This document shows, piece by piece, positions 10,301 through 18,251 of a DNA stretch of 21,962 nucleotides. A program made the position numbers and the translations under genes. Source of the DNA: a virus. Below the pieces are notes generated by a model. It was not told the DNA's origin. It saw only the letters and a list, made by a program, of their open reading frames with translations, and searched no databases. The DNA is taken from positions 1-21,962 of IMG/VR virus record IMGVR_UViG_3300030104_004678. The stretch is one strand, 5' to 3'. How positions within the stretch are numbered: the first letter of the stretch is position 1; each line of letters opens with the position of its first letter.

Positions 10301-13300
10301 ATAGTTTAGTGTCTAAAGATAGAGAAATATACTCAAAAGACAAAGATTCTACCGAAGGAGAGATAGCATACTTTAGCTTTACGGGTGGAGAAAATGCACA
10401 GCTAGCCTTTCAATGGCTTGAAGCTAACTTATCTAAAAAAGGTTTGGACAGTATAGCTGAGTTAGGAGAAATACATAATGTTAACAGTGAAAGAAATACA
10501 GGAAAAAGATACAAAGAAAGAGTAAGACACGTAAAATTTGATGCTAAAGTAAGTAAAAGACAAGAAAGATTAGATGCAGCAGAAGCATATAATGTGGCCG
10601 AAAAAGACCTTACAAAATTTATGTTAAAAAATTACAGAGCATCAAGCCAGAGTAAAGCTATACAAACAGGCATGCAAAAAGCTCGTTTTATTGCAATGAC
10701 CCCCGCACAAAAAGCTGTTTATAACAAACGTGTTAAAGAGCAAGAAAAACAGATAGCAAAAGATAAAGAGATAGCAGAAAAAAAAGCGAAACAAATACGA
10801 GAAGATAAAGAAATACAAGACATTGTAGATGAAATAATGTCTAGTAAGAAAGCTCGCACAGAAACTAAAAATACAGAAAAACTAAGAAAAGCTTTATTTA
10901 ACGATAGCGAAACTTTAACTGTTGCTGATGGAGAAGTTTATAGAGTTGACCCTGTAGAATCTCCTAGAACAGAGCTAGACCTTGGTAAAACAGCCGAAAA
11001 AAATAGTGGTTACAGATTTTTATATGCAGATGAAGTAGCTAGTTTAGACTTTCCAATGCATCCAATGATAGAAAAGTTATTACGGCAAAGCAATTTAGAA
11101 GGTGCTTTACGTGTCATGCAGATAACTGCACCTACAAAACGTTTAAGACAAATAGCTAAAGGCTTGCAACAAGTTGTGGGCACAACCAAAGTTAGGTTTG
11201 TGTCTGACCATAAAGATGCATCAGGCAGGGCAGCAGCAGGCTCATTTGATCCAAAGACAAATACTATTCGACTTGACCGTGACACTGGTATCAACTTTCA
11301 CACTATAATTCATGAAGCCGTTCATGCTGCTACTTTAGAAACACTTGCTGATAAAAGTAACCCGTCAACAAAAGAAATTACAAAGTTATTTAATGAAGTA
11401 AAAGATTCATTGCATACAGCAGATGGAGCAAGAAACGTAGAAGAGTTTGTATCAGAAGCACTAAGCAATGTAAGGTTCCAACAAAACCTTGGGCAGTTAA
11501 ATGTAAAGGGTGAGCCGTTTACAGTTCTTCAAAGATTTAAAAATGCTATAGCCAACTTAGTTAGACGTTTACTAAGAATGGAAACTAAAGGTTTAGAGTC
11601 TACATTAAATAAAACAGACGAAGTAATTATGGGCATGTTATCTCCTGCACCAAGTAAGAGAGATGCAGGTGAAGTATTCTCCTTACATGAAACGGGCAAA
11701 AACATACAGGGTCTGGTAGATAGCTCTCTAAAAAATATACCTGTATACAGCAAAGAAATAGGTAATAGAATAAAAGATAGACTGTCAGACAATCTTGTAC
11801 CTGATGCAGGTAAAAGTGCAATATTAGGATTGTTACCTCTAAACGCATTAGCAGACATAGCCAAAGGTATAGTGCCGGGAGCTAAAGATTTAGAAAGATT
11901 ATTATATGAACAGGCAGGTTCTGTAGCTAAAGCACGGGCAAAGATGGAGCCTGCAATAAAAAGAATATCTGCATGGGGTATGGCTAACCCTAAATTACAA
12001 GAAGATTTTAACAACGTGATATATGAAAGCACGTTAGAACAAGTAGACCCATCTAAAAATAGAAATGTGTATTTAAAAAATAAAGAAAAATTAAAGATAT
12101 ACGATAAAATGCACAAAAATGAATGGAAAAGGATAGGAAAAGAAGGACGTGACCATTTTCAAACAATGAGAAATTTATATAAATCTCAATATAATGAAAT
12201 AGAACGTGTTCTTAAAACTAGAATAAAAGAAACTATAGACCCAACTAAATCAAAGACAACAGTATTTGATGAAATGTATAAAAAGTTATTTGAAAGTGGT
12301 GTTATAGACCCATACTTTCCTTTAACAAGATCGGGTAAATACTGGTTATCATACAATGCTATAGATGGTAGAACTGGAAAAAGAGAATTGTTTGTAGAAG
12401 CATATGAGAGTAAACCTGAACGTAACAAGGCCATAAGAGAAATAAACGATACTCCTGAGTTAGAAGCAACTGATGTTGAGCCTTTTGCTAATGTTAATGA
12501 AATAAATTATAAAAATGCTCCAGATGCATCATTTGTAAACGAAATACTAACATTAGCAAAAGCAGGCAATGTACCTGTAGAAATACAAGATCAAATTATG
12601 CGATTGTATTTAAATGCTTTACCTGAACGTTCTTTTGCTCAGTCTATGAGAGTTCGTAAAGGTACTTTAGGATTTAAAAGAGATGCTATAGGTGCATTAG
12701 AAACTAAGACTAACGAAATATCAAGACAGCTTGCTCAAATAGAGTTTGGGTATAAAATACAAAAAGTTCGTGGCGAAATGAAAACACAGGTAAGGAATAA
12801 ATCTGATAACGAGTTAGCAGTGCTTTATCAAAAAGAATTAGATCAAAGAGCTCAGTTTGGTATGAATCCTGATGTTCAAAATTGGGCTAAGTTTGGTACA
12901 AGCATGGGGTTTATGATGACGTTAGGATTTAACGTGTCATCTGCATTTGTAAACTTATCACAGTTGCCTATGGTTGTGTTTCCTTATCTTGGTGGTAAAT
13001 ACGGTTACACTAAAACTATGAAAGCTATGGGTAATGCAAGTAAAGTATTTGCATTTAGCGGTAGAAAAAGAAAACAAGAGTCTATAGGCCCTAACGGAGA
13101 TATTGTAGAAACTGTAGGTGCATTACAATCTTTAGATAATTATGATTTTGATGCTGTTAATACACCCGCAGAAATAAAAAGATATAAGGAACTAGCAGAG
13201 GTTGCTGGTAATTTTGGTCAGTTAAATAGGTCTATAACCTATGACATGTTAGATGTACATGATAACTCTAAAAGTAAGTTTCAAAAGTTCAATATGTTTT

Positions 13301-14484
13301 CAGGGTTTATATTTCATCACGCAGAAAGATTTAACAGGCAAAATGTTTTAATAGCTGCATATGATTTAGAGTTAGATAGTTTAAAAGCTCAAGGCAAAAC
13401 TATTGATAAGGCCGCAAGAATAAAAGCCGCAGAAGATGCTATTTATATAACAGAACTTACAAACAGTGGTGCCATAGCAACCATGGCTCCTAGATTTGCA
13501 CAAAGAGGTGTTGGTAAGATAGCTTTCTTGTTTAAACGATATGGCATATCTATGTACTATATGCTAGCTAAATTAACAAAAAACACGTTTAAAGGAGAAG
13601 AAAGAGCTGTAGCTGCAAGACAACTTGCAGGCATATTTGGTATGTCTGGACTTATAGCAGGAGTGCATGGGTTACCTCTTTTTGGCGAACTTGCTCAAAT
13701 ACATGACATGTTGTTTGAAGATGAAGATGAAGATGACTTTGAAACTTCAGTACGTAAGACTATAGGAGAACCTTTTTACAACGGTGTATTTAACTATGCA
13801 TTTGGAGTAGACGCAGCTAGTCGTATGGGATTATCTAATCTTGTATTTAGAGAACCACTTATTAAAAAAGACCAGCCTAGTTTATATACAGGCATTGAGA
13901 TGTTAGGAGGCCCTGTTGTAGGCACATACTTAAATATGAATAGGGGTGTTAATCTTTTATCTGATGGAGAACTGTACAGAGGTACAGAGGCAATGCTCCC
14001 TGCTGCATTTAGAAACGTGCTTAAATCTTATCGTTTTGCCACAGAAGGTGCTAACACGTTAAACGGTGATCCTATAGTAGAGAACATAGGGCCCTTTCAT
14101 TACGCTGCACAGGCCATGGGTTTTGCCCCTGCAGAATACACTAGAAACTTACAGTTTAATCAACACTTTCAAAAAATACAGAAGTACGAAAGAGAAACAA
14201 AAACTAATCTCTACAGAAAATACTACAGAGCTCTAATGGAGGGCGACAGAGATATGAACAAACTGTTTAAAGAGATATTAGAATATAATAGAAGATTCCC
14301 TCAATCAGCTATAACACCTGATGGTATTATGAGGTCTTTAAGAGCCAAAGCACAATCAAAAGCCCGTATGCACAACGGTATGGTAATTAACCCTAGATTA
14401 AGAGCCGAGCTTTATGAGGACGCTGCTGAATGGGGTAGCACATCAACTATATGGGAAGATATAGGACTCGCATTTACTGACTAG
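7342..14484 (+). CDS. Giant polyvalent-type virion protein with two zincin motifs (2380 aa)
   Basis: This is probably the largest ejection protein, comparable in place to T7 gp16 and in make-up to phage 'polyvalent proteins' with LPD domains. The GTG start at 7342 is two bases after the previous stop with only a weak AGGT upstream; the opening LQEIGNWILTNQDKKGTPDF...VANAYRQLR is a recurrent N-terminus in such proteins. Residues 90-300 are Gly/Ala-rich and partly hydrophobic. Residues 307-388 hold four QxxLF peptides on an acidic linker. The first zincin motif is HELGH at 589-593 with candidate third ligand E650/E651 in SPEELIAQ. Residues 780-900 are highly basic. The second is HEAVH at 1324-1328 with E1372 in EEFVSEALSN. 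From about residue 1860 (LGFNVSSAFVNLSQLPMVVF) to the end is a long domain I recall from marine phage giants, with a hydrophobic stretch near 2095-2120 and acidic EDEDEDDFE near 2127. No lysozyme or transglycosylase motif was identified. Protease activity is predicted, not shown. Confidence 0.85.
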   Translation: MATLQEIGNWILTNQDKKGTPDFETVANAYRQLRAKSFEGLQKERQTKEQTFQDELRALRESARTPVTPVEKPPKDKVTVADQFEEFFKGIPGGAAGFAESAALGVTAPEDIVGSDVLRSGVKAVGDVGDKVFGADPGSEEIFGRKLGETIGSFGAGIAVTLLNPLLGIGAFTAAGAGEARERAKQADATKGQTLGATILGAGVGAAETFAPLRFVKRFKQARGAKEVMNIRTRGKRILESAGEEAAQEFAAAVAQNLIEKGIYNPEKGAFEGSVEQAGYGGGVGGLAQGIFDLIAPRSRGADKAIQGELFEGEDLGQAPVTDTPKDDTKQGDLFEGEDLGETPVTEQPKTDTKQEELFDFDEEGKATPKKQPKVKTEEKLPEQQELFDDAVPKPREITQDLSPEGQLELADPENLARAGVVDKITKEAPIATVTSGEELNSVVGNLKQEVKTSKQEDTSKNTNAFEIDKDVFSPSTEPQLVDNRNKPDPKENFQNVDISGGNKEGTITSPVKLKAEFDKINYEPEISLTPTDVLTKNLLSTYKDALPNIKIFSDVAPWTGAHMDGGVAIQHDIATAGNTDLIAYIMAHELGHASHSLLGDKVNKNKNIKKEIKDIENVLYPDLRERIIQAEAEGKNVDTTLYNYLLSPEELIAQFNALRVASPETADMLAPTLSKLLKSVEKNKNLVKPRDVFRGYTNHKVSGNFDAELNPIIDFESFKGNKGKTPFDVARNKYYKEFRKTDDLNKKQEIYNDFLKGSWYDSLAKKDMGDVPTPVTKTVPQPVKRKTTRKKKLSEDIKEKVKVIRQRKKVVTEADKAKAKIKEGKVISKPDRKPTKPQVKAEKRKELTRAKVEGQKLKERLRDDNKLVLKEQIAKRIREIKYFKKRVATFKDLQDITPRSKKPEGTSLQDFRKAMPSFEAGDFLDTSDLKKIVELIRSDFTTTEFSQASSKTGRGVKSPRSMARMYFSKNEDPNETVNHIVYDTLNSLVSKDREIYSKDKDSTEGEIAYFSFTGGENAQLAFQWLEANLSKKGLDSIAELGEIHNVNSERNTGKRYKERVRHVKFDAKVSKRQERLDAAEAYNVAEKDLTKFMLKNYRASSQSKAIQTGMQKARFIAMTPAQKAVYNKRVKEQEKQIAKDKEIAEKKAKQIREDKEIQDIVDEIMSSKKARTETKNTEKLRKALFNDSETLTVADGEVYRVDPVESPRTELDLGKTAEKNSGYRFLYADEVASLDFPMHPMIEKLLRQSNLEGALRVMQITAPTKRLRQIAKGLQQVVGTTKVRFVSDHKDASGRAAAGSFDPKTNTIRLDRDTGINFHTIIHEAVHAATLETLADKSNPSTKEITKLFNEVKDSLHTADGARNVEEFVSEALSNVRFQQNLGQLNVKGEPFTVLQRFKNAIANLVRRLLRMETKGLESTLNKTDEVIMGMLSPAPSKRDAGEVFSLHETGKNIQGLVDSSLKNIPVYSKEIGNRIKDRLSDNLVPDAGKSAILGLLPLNALADIAKGIVPGAKDLERLLYEQAGSVAKARAKMEPAIKRISAWGMANPKLQEDFNNVIYESTLEQVDPSKNRNVYLKNKEKLKIYDKMHKNEWKRIGKEGRDHFQTMRNLYKSQYNEIERVLKTRIKETIDPTKSKTTVFDEMYKKLFESGVIDPYFPLTRSGKYWLSYNAIDGRTGKRELFVEAYESKPERNKAIREINDTPELEATDVEPFANVNEINYKNAPDASFVNEILTLAKAGNVPVEIQDQIMRLYLNALPERSFAQSMRVRKGTLGFKRDAIGALETKTNEISRQLAQIEFGYKIQKVRGEMKTQVRNKSDNELAVLYQKELDQRAQFGMNPDVQNWAKFGTSMGFMMTLGFNVSSAFVNLSQLPMVVFPYLGGKYGYTKTMKAMGNASKVFAFSGRKRKQESIGPNGDIVETVGALQSLDNYDFDAVNTPAEIKRYKELAEVAGNFGQLNRSITYDMLDVHDNSKSKFQKFNMFSGFIFHHAERFNRQNVLIAAYDLELDSLKAQGKTIDKAARIKAAEDAIYITELTNSGAIATMAPRFAQRGVGKIAFLFKRYGISMYYMLAKLTKNTFKGEERAVAARQLAGIFGMSGLIAGVHGLPLFGELAQIHDMLFEDEDEDDFETSVRKTIGEPFYNGVFNYAFGVDAASRMGLSNLVFREPLIKKDQPSLYTGIEMLGGPVVGTYLNMNRGVNLLSDGELYRGTEAMLPAAFRNVLKSYRFATEGANTLNGDPIVENIGPFHYAAQAMGFAPAEYTRNLQFNQHFQKIQKYERETKTNLYRKYYRALMEGDRDMNKLFKEILEYNRRFPQSAITPDGIMRSLRAKAQSKARMHNGMVINPRLRAELYEDAAEWGSTSTIWEDIGLAFTD
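8260..8508 (+). repeat. 72-base tandem repeat encoding QxxLF peptides
   Basis: Two 72-base units start at 8260 and 8332, a diverged third starts at 8404, and a last partial copy starts at 8491. Each begins with the codons of Q-x-[ED]-L-F: QGELF (residues 307-311), QGDLF (331-335), QEELF (355-359) and QQELF (384-388). The first three are exactly 24 residues apart. Between them the linker is acidic, with EGEDLG and PVT in the first two units. The frame is kept throughout, so this is an in-frame protein repeat rather than a DNA site. Confidence 0.85.
14481..14484. other. Interlocked stop codons of convergent operons
   Basis: The palindromic tetramer CTAG holds the TAG stop of the giant plus-strand gene (14482-14484) and the TAG stop of the minus-strand 75-aa gene (14481-14483). 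The two transcription units therefore meet with a four-base overlap and no intergenic space. I found no hairpin with a T-run on either side close by. Confidence 0.9.
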
Positions 14485-14708
14485 CTGACTCTCCATACAC
14501 GAACACCTAATTTGTCATCTTCTATAACAACACGGGTTTCTACTTTCCAGTTCTTTTGCTTTGCTATATTCTTAATTTGTTTAACCGCTGCCTGGGTGTT
14601 AATACACAAGATAAATACAGAGTAACTTATTAACATATGTTCCCAGTTGACTCTAATCCTTATGCCATCAGGGTTTAGATCGTCTTGTTTAAGTACCAAG
14701 ACCTTCAT
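14481..14708 (-). CDS. Unknown 75-aa protein at the end of the replication operon
   Basis: The product is not recognised. ATG at 14706-14708 is preceded by a weak purine-rich AGAGAAAG. The start lies inside the 3' end of the primase gene, a 20-base overlap that suggests coupled translation. The protein has a hydrophobic strand or helix at residues 26-40 (LISYSVFILCINTQA), a basic helix (AAVKQIKNIAKQKNW), and a beta-rich end (VETRVVIEDDKLGVRVWRVS). This is a plausible small alpha/beta fold with paired strands; the end 'TRVVIED...GVRVWRV' looks like a conserved phage tail sequence, but I cannot name it. Being the last gene before the convergent stop, it ends in the shared CTAG. Real-gene status is likely from packing and protein-like composition, and the ORF is short, so some doubt remains. 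Confidence 0.65.
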   Translation of the reverse strand: MKVLVLKQDDLNPDGIRIRVNWEHMLISYSVFILCINTQAAVKQIKNIAKQKNWKVETRVVIEDDKLGVRVWRVS

Positions 14709-17487
14709 CTTTCTCTATGGAACAATCTACTATGATTACATCTGAAGGTGGTAAATTCATATGAGTGCCTTTACTTAACCTCATCTTACTTCTACGGGCC
14801 CCAAGCTTAGTCTGTAAATCATGTATAAACGAGTTATAGTTTATCTGTTGATCGCCACACCAAGCCTTCAAAGGTTTAGGAACAAGGTAAGCTCTTTTTA
14901 AATCTGTTTCATACCGAGCAACTAATCTACCTCTAGGCAATGCTTCGGGTATGATAATCTGTTCTTTCTCTGTCTGTTTGCGTAAATCATCTGTGCTTTT
15001 TATCCACAGCACATTACTCCAATGCTCATGTATGTAATCATTCAGTACTTCCTCAACTGAAGTACTCATATCGGATACTTGACGCTTATTTTCTTTTAGC
15101 TGTTCAACTCCCCATTTAAATATAGCACGAGAATCATAATTTAGTAACCCTGCCTTCTTAGCTATTATTAGTCCAGTTACAGTATGTGATACTAATACTG
15201 ACCAAAATCTATTCTCTGCTGTCAACCCTGCAGCTGCGTCTACCTTTGCTTGCACATCGTTCAGTAACTTCTTAACACCGTCAAGGTTTCTCATAACATA
15301 CTGAATGTATTCCTTGCCTGCATGACCACAATTATCATGTATCGCACTGCTAAACACATCTGTTTCTTCTTTTGTTTCAAACTGTATGCGTTTAACCCTG
15401 CACTCCATTATCCTTTGTGCTTCCGCTTTTGGCATAGCTTTTATTATACTAATACGTTCTATCATACTTGTATTACCAGTAGTCACGGCTAGCAGTCTCC
15501 AAGATTCACCTCTGACTCTTTCCGTATTACTACCACTAGACATTCTACCTCTTTGCCTACCACCCGTCAGTTGGTACGCTATATTACTAAGTTCTCTGCC
15601 GTGTGTATTAGTTAACTCATCCATATACAATGGCAGGTTGTGGTATACTTCACCTCTGTTCATCTTGGTGTTAAACGTATCTCGTTCATGAATAATAAGG
15701 TCTTCAGGTCTGCCCCATATAGAAGCTCCTGCTGCCATGGCTGTTGTCTTACCAACCCCTGACTCCTTACTGTATATATGTAACCCTGCACAGTTTATAG
15801 GCGAAAACTGCATTAACGGTGAACCGAACGAGGTACCAACAACAAACTGGTGTAGCTCAAAACCATCTCGGTTATAAAAATTAATTGCTTCTTTCCAACC
15901 TTCCATAGTGCCCTTTGGTTCAAAAGCTGTGAACAACCCTGCTGTTTGTGTAGAAGGTGGGTTGAAGTCAACCTTGTCTTTAAATATTTCCTGATTACCG
16001 ACTACGAATGATTTGCATTCTTCTCCTGCCCACCCAAATTGTCTATGTGCTTCATCTGCCATACTGTTTGCCTGTAATTGGTTTACCCACGTTGTTGTAT
16101 ATGCCATTAATTCATCCATCCTTGTAACTGCCACGCCTTGCATGGACATATGTTTTCTAAATTCTTCCCTAGAGGTTACAGCAGTTAATGGTAATGTAAA
16201 CTCCCGTACCCCATCTTTTGGTAGGTGCAAACGCATCACTACGGCTTCCCCAATCTCCACATCTCTCAGTCGCCTGACAACGTATAAGTCGTTATGATAT
16301 ATTAACTTATCTTCTGCTTCCCCGTCAGCGTTTGTACTACGGATATATACACCTCCATTTACACCTCTAAAGTATGGTTTAGGGTACATCGGAATCTTGT
16401 ATTTGTTAAGTGGTGTATCAGGTAAATCAAAGGCAGGGGCTTCTATAATATTATCTTCTTCTGTAGCTTCACGCACTCTATGACCTAACGTTATTGGAGA
16501 CTTTATCTTACCCCAGTTAGGACAGCTTGTACATATATCAGGACTATATTCATCAAACGTACTACACAGATAAGGGCCTTTTATAGCTTCCATCTTCCTG
16601 CTAGTCTGTTCTTGCGTGTACTCAGGATGCTTATTTGATATAAGATGAGATGCTTTCTCTGCGTCAACACAATGCTTTGTGATTGATAGTCCTGCCCTCC
16701 ACAATGGCTCGCTTATCTCTCCCTGATTAATCATTATGTGTTTTAGTTGTCCACAGCCCTTACCCTTTTGTGTCTTAACAAGTATATCTTTAAACACGCT
16801 TTCAATGTTATCTCTTAATGCATCGAGCGTAGGGTTGTTTTGCGGGGTGCGTTTTTGAGGGACTTGTACCAAATCTTCACCCAACAGTTCTGAAAAGTAA
16901 TCTACATCTATTGGAGCTGTTAATTCGATTCCAAATAAACCTACTTTGCTTGGTGGGTCAGTTTTATAGTTATGTGTGTTAGGTATCCTAAGTACACGTG
17001 CTGCATCTGCTGTTACTGCAGGGTCTGCTAACAAGTTATTATGCGAGCATAATCTTTTGAGTCTCTCAGCAATAGGTAGCCAATTTTGTATACCAACTGG
17101 TTCTTTTAAAAACCAATATACATGTACACCTCTTCCCGAGTTTATCATTGTGGGTCTAGGCAGTCTAAACTTCATACAAAAAGATTTTAATGCTTGGATA
17201 GCTTCCTCTTGAGTCTTGTAATCTTTACCAAGCCCACAATCTAAATCTAAAAAGAAACTGTTAAGTTCCTTTACGTTATCTACCTTCCTCGATCCTGCTT
17301 CCTTAAATGTGGCTAATGCAAAGTATGCATCATAACCTTCTTTGTCTAAATTTTCTGATACGTCTACAATATCATCTATAGACGAATAGAACTTTTGTAT
17401 TCTCTTGTCATCACGAGTTCTAAAAGCAAATACACAGTAGTTGCCTTCCTTACTCAATACTTTATTTAAAAATGTTCTTGTTTCCAC
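14689..17487 (-). CDS. AEP-type primase fused to DUF927-like helicase ATPase
   Basis: This protein probably primes and unwinds DNA at the phage fork. With the GTG start chosen here it has 932 residues. The N-terminus carries archaeo-eukaryotic primase signatures: FFLDLDCG with D81 and D83, SGRGVHVYW with H122, and ADPAVTADAARVLRIPNTHN with D155 or D161 as a likely third acidic residue. Residues 240-325 have a primase C-terminal-like region with GCGQL, LWRAGLSI and three Cys (308, 319, 322) able to bind zinc. Residues 485-740 resemble DUF927 ATPases: SGVGKTT with K580 (the first Gly of a classic P-loop is missing), LPLYMDE with D623 and E624, TGGRQRGR, and TTGN as a sensor. GTG at 17487 is chosen because GGGGGA lies just upstream; an in-frame TTG at 17532 would add 15 residues but has no such site. 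It overlaps the 75-aa gene. The domain calls are confident, the priming activity is inferred. Confidence 0.85.
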   Translation of the reverse strand: METRTFLNKVLSKEGNYCVFAFRTRDDKRIQKFYSSIDDIVDVSENLDKEGYDAYFALATFKEAGSRKVDNVKELNSFFLDLDCGLGKDYKTQEEAIQALKSFCMKFRLPRPTMINSGRGVHVYWFLKEPVGIQNWLPIAERLKRLCSHNNLLADPAVTADAARVLRIPNTHNYKTDPPSKVGLFGIELTAPIDVDYFSELLGEDLVQVPQKRTPQNNPTLDALRDNIESVFKDILVKTQKGKGCGQLKHIMINQGEISEPLWRAGLSITKHCVDAEKASHLISNKHPEYTQEQTSRKMEAIKGPYLCSTFDEYSPDICTSCPNWGKIKSPITLGHRVREATEEDNIIEAPAFDLPDTPLNKYKIPMYPKPYFRGVNGGVYIRSTNADGEAEDKLIYHNDLYVVRRLRDVEIGEAVVMRLHLPKDGVREFTLPLTAVTSREEFRKHMSMQGVAVTRMDELMAYTTTWVNQLQANSMADEAHRQFGWAGEECKSFVVGNQEIFKDKVDFNPPSTQTAGLFTAFEPKGTMEGWKEAINFYNRDGFELHQFVVGTSFGSPLMQFSPINCAGLHIYSKESGVGKTTAMAAGASIWGRPEDLIIHERDTFNTKMNRGEVYHNLPLYMDELTNTHGRELSNIAYQLTGGRQRGRMSSGSNTERVRGESWRLLAVTTGNTSMIERISIIKAMPKAEAQRIMECRVKRIQFETKEETDVFSSAIHDNCGHAGKEYIQYVMRNLDGVKKLLNDVQAKVDAAAGLTAENRFWSVLVSHTVTGLIIAKKAGLLNYDSRAIFKWGVEQLKENKRQVSDMSTSVEEVLNDYIHEHWSNVLWIKSTDDLRKQTEKEQIIIPEALPRGRLVARYETDLKRAYLVPKPLKAWCGDQQINYNSFIHDLQTKLGARRSKMRLSKGTHMNLPPSDVIIVDCSIEKDEGLGT

Positions 17488-17491
17488 AATG

Positions 17492-17497
17492 TCCCCC
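17492..17497 (-). promoter_or_regulatory. Ribosome-binding site deciding the primase start
   Basis: On the minus strand GGGGGA lies four bases before GTG at 17487 and can pair with the anti-Shine-Dalgarno sequence with one G-U pair. The upstream TTG at 17532 has no purine-rich site before it. Confidence 0.6.
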
Positions 17498-17511
17498 AAC
17501 ACTGAAAATTT

Positions 17512-17543
17512 ACTGCGACCAGTGTATTTCAACCAGTCGCAGT
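17512..17543 (-). promoter_or_regulatory. Hairpin between the SSB and primase genes
   Basis: ACTGCGAC (17512-17519) and GTCGCAGT (17536-17543) are perfect 8-base inverted copies around a 16-base loop. In the minus-strand transcript the hairpin begins eight bases after the SSB stop and ends 15 bases before the primase ribosome-binding site. It is followed by AAATTTT but not a proper U-run. It could be an attenuator, an mRNA-processing or stability element, or a translational control site. If the TTG at 17532 were the start, that codon would sit in the loop. Confidence 0.6.
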
Positions 17544-17550
17544 GTGTAGT

Positions 17551-18231
17551 TTAGTCGTCCCAATTATCTACTATCGCACTTAAATCATCATCAATATCTT
17601 TAGGTGCAGGAGCAGGCTTTTTATTTACCTTTTTGGGTTCTTCTACGGGGGATTTATCAGCTTCTTTCGATGCTGATTCAAACGGATTGTCTTCTCCGTT
17701 GAACTGAAAACCATCTACAGAGTTAAAAGGATTGTCCTCTTTCATCTTTGCAAGTTCTAATACTTGTACAGCACGTAATCTAAGAGACACGCCTGCTTCA
17801 CGCATATTATAAGGAACAAACACGATGGCTATATTAACTTTACTGCCAGTTGTTAGTTGGAAGTCATCAGGTAACTTGATACCCTTGGCATCATACTGCG
17901 TTGGTTTTCTAGTTGCGTCTGTACCATAAGCACCTTTTAACTTTGCTTTAAAAGTCCAAGTTCCATCCTCTTCCTTCTTGAAGGGTCTGTCAAATTTTGC
18001 AGGCCAACTTGCTTCTTTCTTAGCCGTATATGCTTGAGTCATTTTTTCCCATAACTCTTTGGCTTGGTCAGTAGTCATACGAAACTGAAGATTGTAACTT
18101 GCACCATCATCAGTAGGGTTACAAGGAACAGTTCTTTGCTCCATAGTATCATACCTATATGGCTTATCTATGCGAGGCCATAAGACTTCAACATTGTTTA
18201 TATTATGATTTAATTTTATTTCTGATGTCAT
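17551..18231 (-). CDS. Single-stranded DNA-binding protein, T7 gp2.5-like
   Basis: The protein coats single-stranded DNA at the replication fork. It has 226 residues, near the 232 of T7 gp2.5. Residues 15-160 look like an OB-fold core (VEVLWPRIDKPYRYD, QRTVPCNPTDDGASYNLQF, LTTGSKVNIAIVFVPYNM, GVSLRLRAVQVLEL) and match the pattern I recall for gp2.5-like proteins of marine phages. Residues 165-210 form a linker with two copies of EDNPF and a basic Pro/Ala/Lys stretch. The end (DIDDDLSAIVDNWDD) is the acidic tail typical of SSBs, which usually docks polymerase and helicase. The ATG at 18231 has GGGAGA (18237-18242) five bases upstream. It lies between the helix-turn-helix gene and the primase. 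The identification is strong. Confidence 0.88.
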   Translation of the reverse strand: MTSEIKLNHNINNVEVLWPRIDKPYRYDTMEQRTVPCNPTDDGASYNLQFRMTTDQAKELWEKMTQAYTAKKEASWPAKFDRPFKKEEDGTWTFKAKLKGAYGTDATRKPTQYDAKGIKLPDDFQLTTGSKVNIAIVFVPYNMREAGVSLRLRAVQVLELAKMKEDNPFNSVDGFQFNGEDNPFESASKEADKSPVEEPKKVNKKPAPAPKDIDDDLSAIVDNWDD

Positions 18232-18251
18232 TTTATTCTCCCATTAGTTTG

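Noticed and set aside
11529-12116. Antisense open frame of 195 codons opposite the giant gene
   Set aside because: It is fully inside a strongly protein-like frame on the plus strand. Its translation is rich in Leu, Ser and Cys with no domain pattern, and it has no packing relation to other minus-strand genes. It is a shadow of the AT-rich coding strand.
17488-17532. TTG at 17532 as primase start
   Set aside because: It has no ribosome-binding sequence, lies in the loop of a hairpin and adds 15 residues outside the recognised domain. The GTG at 17487 has GGGGGA just upstream. The longer form is not excluded.
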